From: Candidatus Obscuribacterales bacterium
GTDB lineage: Bacteria > Cyanobacteriota > Vampirovibrionia > Obscuribacterales > Obscuribacteraceae
Length of the DNA stretch: 64,000 nt
Direction: 5' to 3'
Assembly (NCBI GenBank): GCA_021732085.1
Contig: JAKFVQ010000023.1
Coordinates: 156,756-220,755 of the forward strand
This document shows, piece by piece, positions 62,098-64,000 of this stretch. Every line of letters begins with the position of its first letter. Positions within the stretch are counted from its first letter, which is position 1. Under the pieces are notes generated by a model, which had not been told where the DNA came from, made no database searches, and saw only the letters and a program-made list of their open reading frames with translations. Position numbers and translations under genes: made by a program.

Positions 62098-63762
62098 ATG
62101 GAATACGTTCTACTTGGCTTTGCTTTTATTGCAATCTGTGTTCTGTTTTCGCTAGTCGTAGGAATGTTTCAAAAATGCCCGCCGAACACCGCGTTGATCG
62201 TGTTCGGTGCATTTAGCCACCAACCGAAGGTTATTAAGGGCGGCGGTACAGTCGTCCTTCCACTCCTTCAAGCGTCCAAACCGTTGTCGCTTGAAGTTAT
62301 GACAATTGATGTGAAATCGTCCGCACCAATCATCACAAAAAATGGTGTTCCAGTCTTTGTTGAAGGCGTCGCTCAAGTAAAAGTCGACGGCGATGACGAA
62401 TCAATTCGCACGGCAGCCGAACAGTTCTTGAGCAAATCAGTCGAGGACGTTATGTCCGTGGCGCATGAAACTCTAATCGGTCACCTGCGCGGCATCTTGG
62501 GTACAATGGAAGTTGAAGAAGTAATCCAAAGTACCGAATCGTTCTCGCGCAAAGTGCAAGAAAACACGATTCCCGATTTGAGAAAAATGGGATTGACGAT
62601 CGTCTCTTTCACAATCAAAGAAGTTCGCGACTCAGTTGGATACCTCGAACAGCTCGGTAGAAAACAAGCTGCCGAAACCAAACAGCGCGCCGACATCGGT
62701 GTTGCCGAAGCAACGAAATTGACGGAAGTTGCAAAAGCAGAAGCGATGCGACAAACTCAAATCGCACAAGCTGCAGCTGCGCGTGAAACTACGATTGCAA
62801 AGGCGAATGCCGAGAGAGACGCAAAAATCGCGCAAGCACACGCAGCGCAAGAAGGCGAAAAGGCGCAGTTGGAAAACGCCGCAAAGATCGCCGAATCGCA
62901 AAGAGACTTGCAGGTCAAACAGGCCGAATACGCAGGCGAAATTGCTCAGAAAAAAGCAGCTGCTGACCTTGCATACGAAATCGTAAAAGCACAAAGCACG
63001 CAGAAACTGATCGAGGAACAACAGAAGATCAGAATCGTTGAAGCACAAAAGGCTGTTGAACTGCAAGCAGTGGAAGTGCAAAAGCGCCAGGTCATGCTTG
63101 AAGCTGAAATCACGAAGCCAGCGGAAGCTGAGCAAACACGCACACGGATCAACGCACAAGCGGAGCAAGAGAAGCGTAGGATTCTGGCGCAAGCCGACGC
63201 GGACTCCGCCAAGATGCGTGCCGTTGGTGAAGCCGAAGCGCTGCGCATCAAAGCTCTCGCCGAAGCTGAAGCCACCCGTGCAACCGGCTTGGCAATGGCT
63301 GAAGCCAAGAAAGCGCAAGGTCTTGCCGAAGCGGCTATTATCGCTGCCAAAGGTGATGCCGAGGCGCAAGCGATGTCCAAGCGCGCCGAAGCATACAAAC
63401 AGTACAACGACGCTGCTATCGCATCTATGATCATCGAGAAGTTACCGCAGATTGTCGAATCTGCATCCGCCCCTCTGTCGAAGATCGGATCGGTCACATT
63501 ACTGTCAACCGGCGGCGAGAGCCTTGGCGCGAGCCGCTTAACCGCCGAAGTGGTGAATGCCGCCGCGCAAAGCCTGCACTTAGTGAAAGGATTGACGGGC
63601 ATCGATTTGAGTTCAGCGCTGAATAAGCACTTCTCAAACGCCGGCACCACCAGCGGTGAAGACAAACGCATCGAGACACGCGCCACAGCCACCAGCTCTC
63701 GCCCTGCGGACGGACAACCCGCGCCCAGCTCGAGCACGACCTTGCCACCTCGGCAGCAGTAA
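62098..63762 (+). CDS. floT: flotillin-family protein (SPFH domain)
   Basis: An N-terminal hydrophobic hairpin (YVLLGFAFIAICVLFSLVVGMF) is followed by the SPFH/PHB domain: ALIVFGAFSHQPKVIKGGG, VLPLLQASKPLSLEVMTIDV, GTMEVEEVIQSTESF, and IKEVRDSVGYLEQLGRK. A long Ala/Glu/Lys coiled coil with EA repeats and the flotillin C-terminal part come next (LVKGLTGIDLS near the end). Flotillins organise ordered membrane domains and often pair with NfeD-type proteins, two of which lie upstream. GGAGG is 13 bases from the ATG. The tail is Ser/Pro-rich. Confidence 0.95.
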   Translation: MEYVLLGFAFIAICVLFSLVVGMFQKCPPNTALIVFGAFSHQPKVIKGGGTVVLPLLQASKPLSLEVMTIDVKSSAPIITKNGVPVFVEGVAQVKVDGDDESIRTAAEQFLSKSVEDVMSVAHETLIGHLRGILGTMEVEEVIQSTESFSRKVQENTIPDLRKMGLTIVSFTIKEVRDSVGYLEQLGRKQAAETKQRADIGVAEATKLTEVAKAEAMRQTQIAQAAAARETTIAKANAERDAKIAQAHAAQEGEKAQLENAAKIAESQRDLQVKQAEYAGEIAQKKAAADLAYEIVKAQSTQKLIEEQQKIRIVEAQKAVELQAVEVQKRQVMLEAEITKPAEAEQTRTRINAQAEQEKRRILAQADADSAKMRAVGEAEALRIKALAEAEATRATGLAMAEAKKAQGLAEAAIIAAKGDAEAQAMSKRAEAYKQYNDAAIASMIIEKLPQIVESASAPLSKIGSVTLLSTGGESLGASRLTAEVVNAAAQSLHLVKGLTGIDLSSALNKHFSNAGTTSGEDKRIETRATATSSRPADGQPAPSSSTTLPPRQQ

Positions 63763-63798
63763 GACAAGCGCAAACGCGCACAATCGGATGACTATGAG

Positions 63799-63829
63799 AA
63801 ACCTCCCCTCAAAGGAGGTTTCTTCTTTT
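63799..63829 (+). terminator. rho-independent terminator after the flotillin gene
   Basis: AAACCTCC (63799-63806) pairs with GGAGGTTT (63814-63821) and is followed by CTTCTTTTA. It lies 36 bp after the stop. Confidence 0.85.
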
Positions 63830-63923
63830 ACGCCCTGCGACCCGCAAACATAGCAATCCCCCCCCTTATGAATCCCAACCAGCGCTTCCGCTATTCCGCG
63901 CTTCCGCTTTTCGCTATTTCGCG

Positions 63924-64000
63924 CTTCCGCACTTCCGCACTTCCGCACTTCCGCACTTCCGCACTTCCGCACTTCCGCACTTCCGCACTTCCGCACTTCC
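63924..64000. repeat. 8-bp tandem repeat array (CTTCCGCA)n running off the window
   Basis: From 63924 the unit CTTCCGCA repeats without change 9.6 times to the last base. The preceding ~45 bases are a degenerate version (CTTCCGC, CTATTCCGC, CTTTTCGC). The unit length is not a multiple of three, so it is not coding. The array continues beyond the window. Confidence 0.9.

Noticed and set aside
62632..63369. 245-codon Cys/Phe/Leu-rich minus-strand ORF over flotillin
   Set aside because: The composition arises from reading the Ala/Glu/Lys codons of the coiled coil backwards; there is no start signal.
63924..64000. CRISPR array or telomere-like end
   Set aside because: The unit is only 8 bp with no spacers; nothing else suggests a linear replicon.

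Overview
The window is bacterial chromosome of moderate G+C (close to 50% by eye), gene-dense on both strands, with no phage, transposase or conjugation genes. Gene content suggests a non-photosynthetic cyanobacterial relative (class Vampirovibrionia/Melainabacteria, perhaps Obscuribacterales). The clues are many secreted TPR proteins, a Ser/Thr kinase with a TPR ectodomain, a DHH-CBS-tRNA-nucleotidyltransferase fusion, and many lineage-specific exported proteins. The taxonomy is inference; no marker was searched.

Layout. 1-5 kb: the 3' part of a DUF4832-like barrel protein, a small secreted protein followed by a decayed tandem copy of itself, two tandem FecR-like exported paralogues, and an SRPBCC protein. 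5-14.5 kb: a subtilisin-like protein, alpha-glucan phosphorylase, a DUF4149-like membrane protein, an HD phosphohydrolase, and two tandem HEYGH metalloprotease paralogues. The subtilase and both metalloproteases share a short N-terminal motif. 14.6-21 kb: a thioesterase / xanthine phosphoribosyltransferase / membrane protein operon, a large exported protein, a 110-bp inverted-repeat element with an adjacent 30-codon ORF, a bestrophin and a Gfo/Idh/MocA oxidoreductase. 21-25.7 kb: ffh, rpsP, khpA (overlapping rpsP), then three lineage-specific genes where rimM-trmD usually lie.

25.9-37 kb: a glycosyltransferase, a TPR/retropepsin-like protein, an acyl-CoA dehydrogenase, a HEAT-repeat protein, a membrane TPR-like protein, gcvT-gcvH, and an extremely acidic protein built on a 51-bp tandem repeat. 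37-46 kb: a receptor-like Ser/Thr kinase, a murD-ftsW-murG remnant of the dcw cluster, a large TPR protein and yebC. 46-52.9 kb: an RlpA-like protein, gltX-cysS-racemase, tRNA-Ser(CGA), and an exported protein with a duplicated novel-looking module. 53-57.7 kb: a START-like exported protein behind a leaderless-looking promoter, a lipid kinase, a 55-residue membrane protein, and the DHH-CBS-nucleotidyltransferase.

57.8-63.8 kb is the most unusual part. Two NfeD/YuaF-like membrane proteins and a flotillin lie on one strand, with an alpha/beta hydrolase between them on the other strand. The first NfeD-like protein carries a long His-rich collagen-like Gly-X-Y insertion. Together they look like a membrane-microdomain locus with a surface-exposed or metal-binding collagen-like arm. 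The window ends in an 8-bp tandem repeat array that runs off the edge.

Three genes shorter than 60 codons (at 18651, 32035 and 54769) were found by reading the intergenic sequence directly. Several starts were moved to internal codons on the basis of Shine-Dalgarno sites or paralogue alignment; each is explained in its entry.
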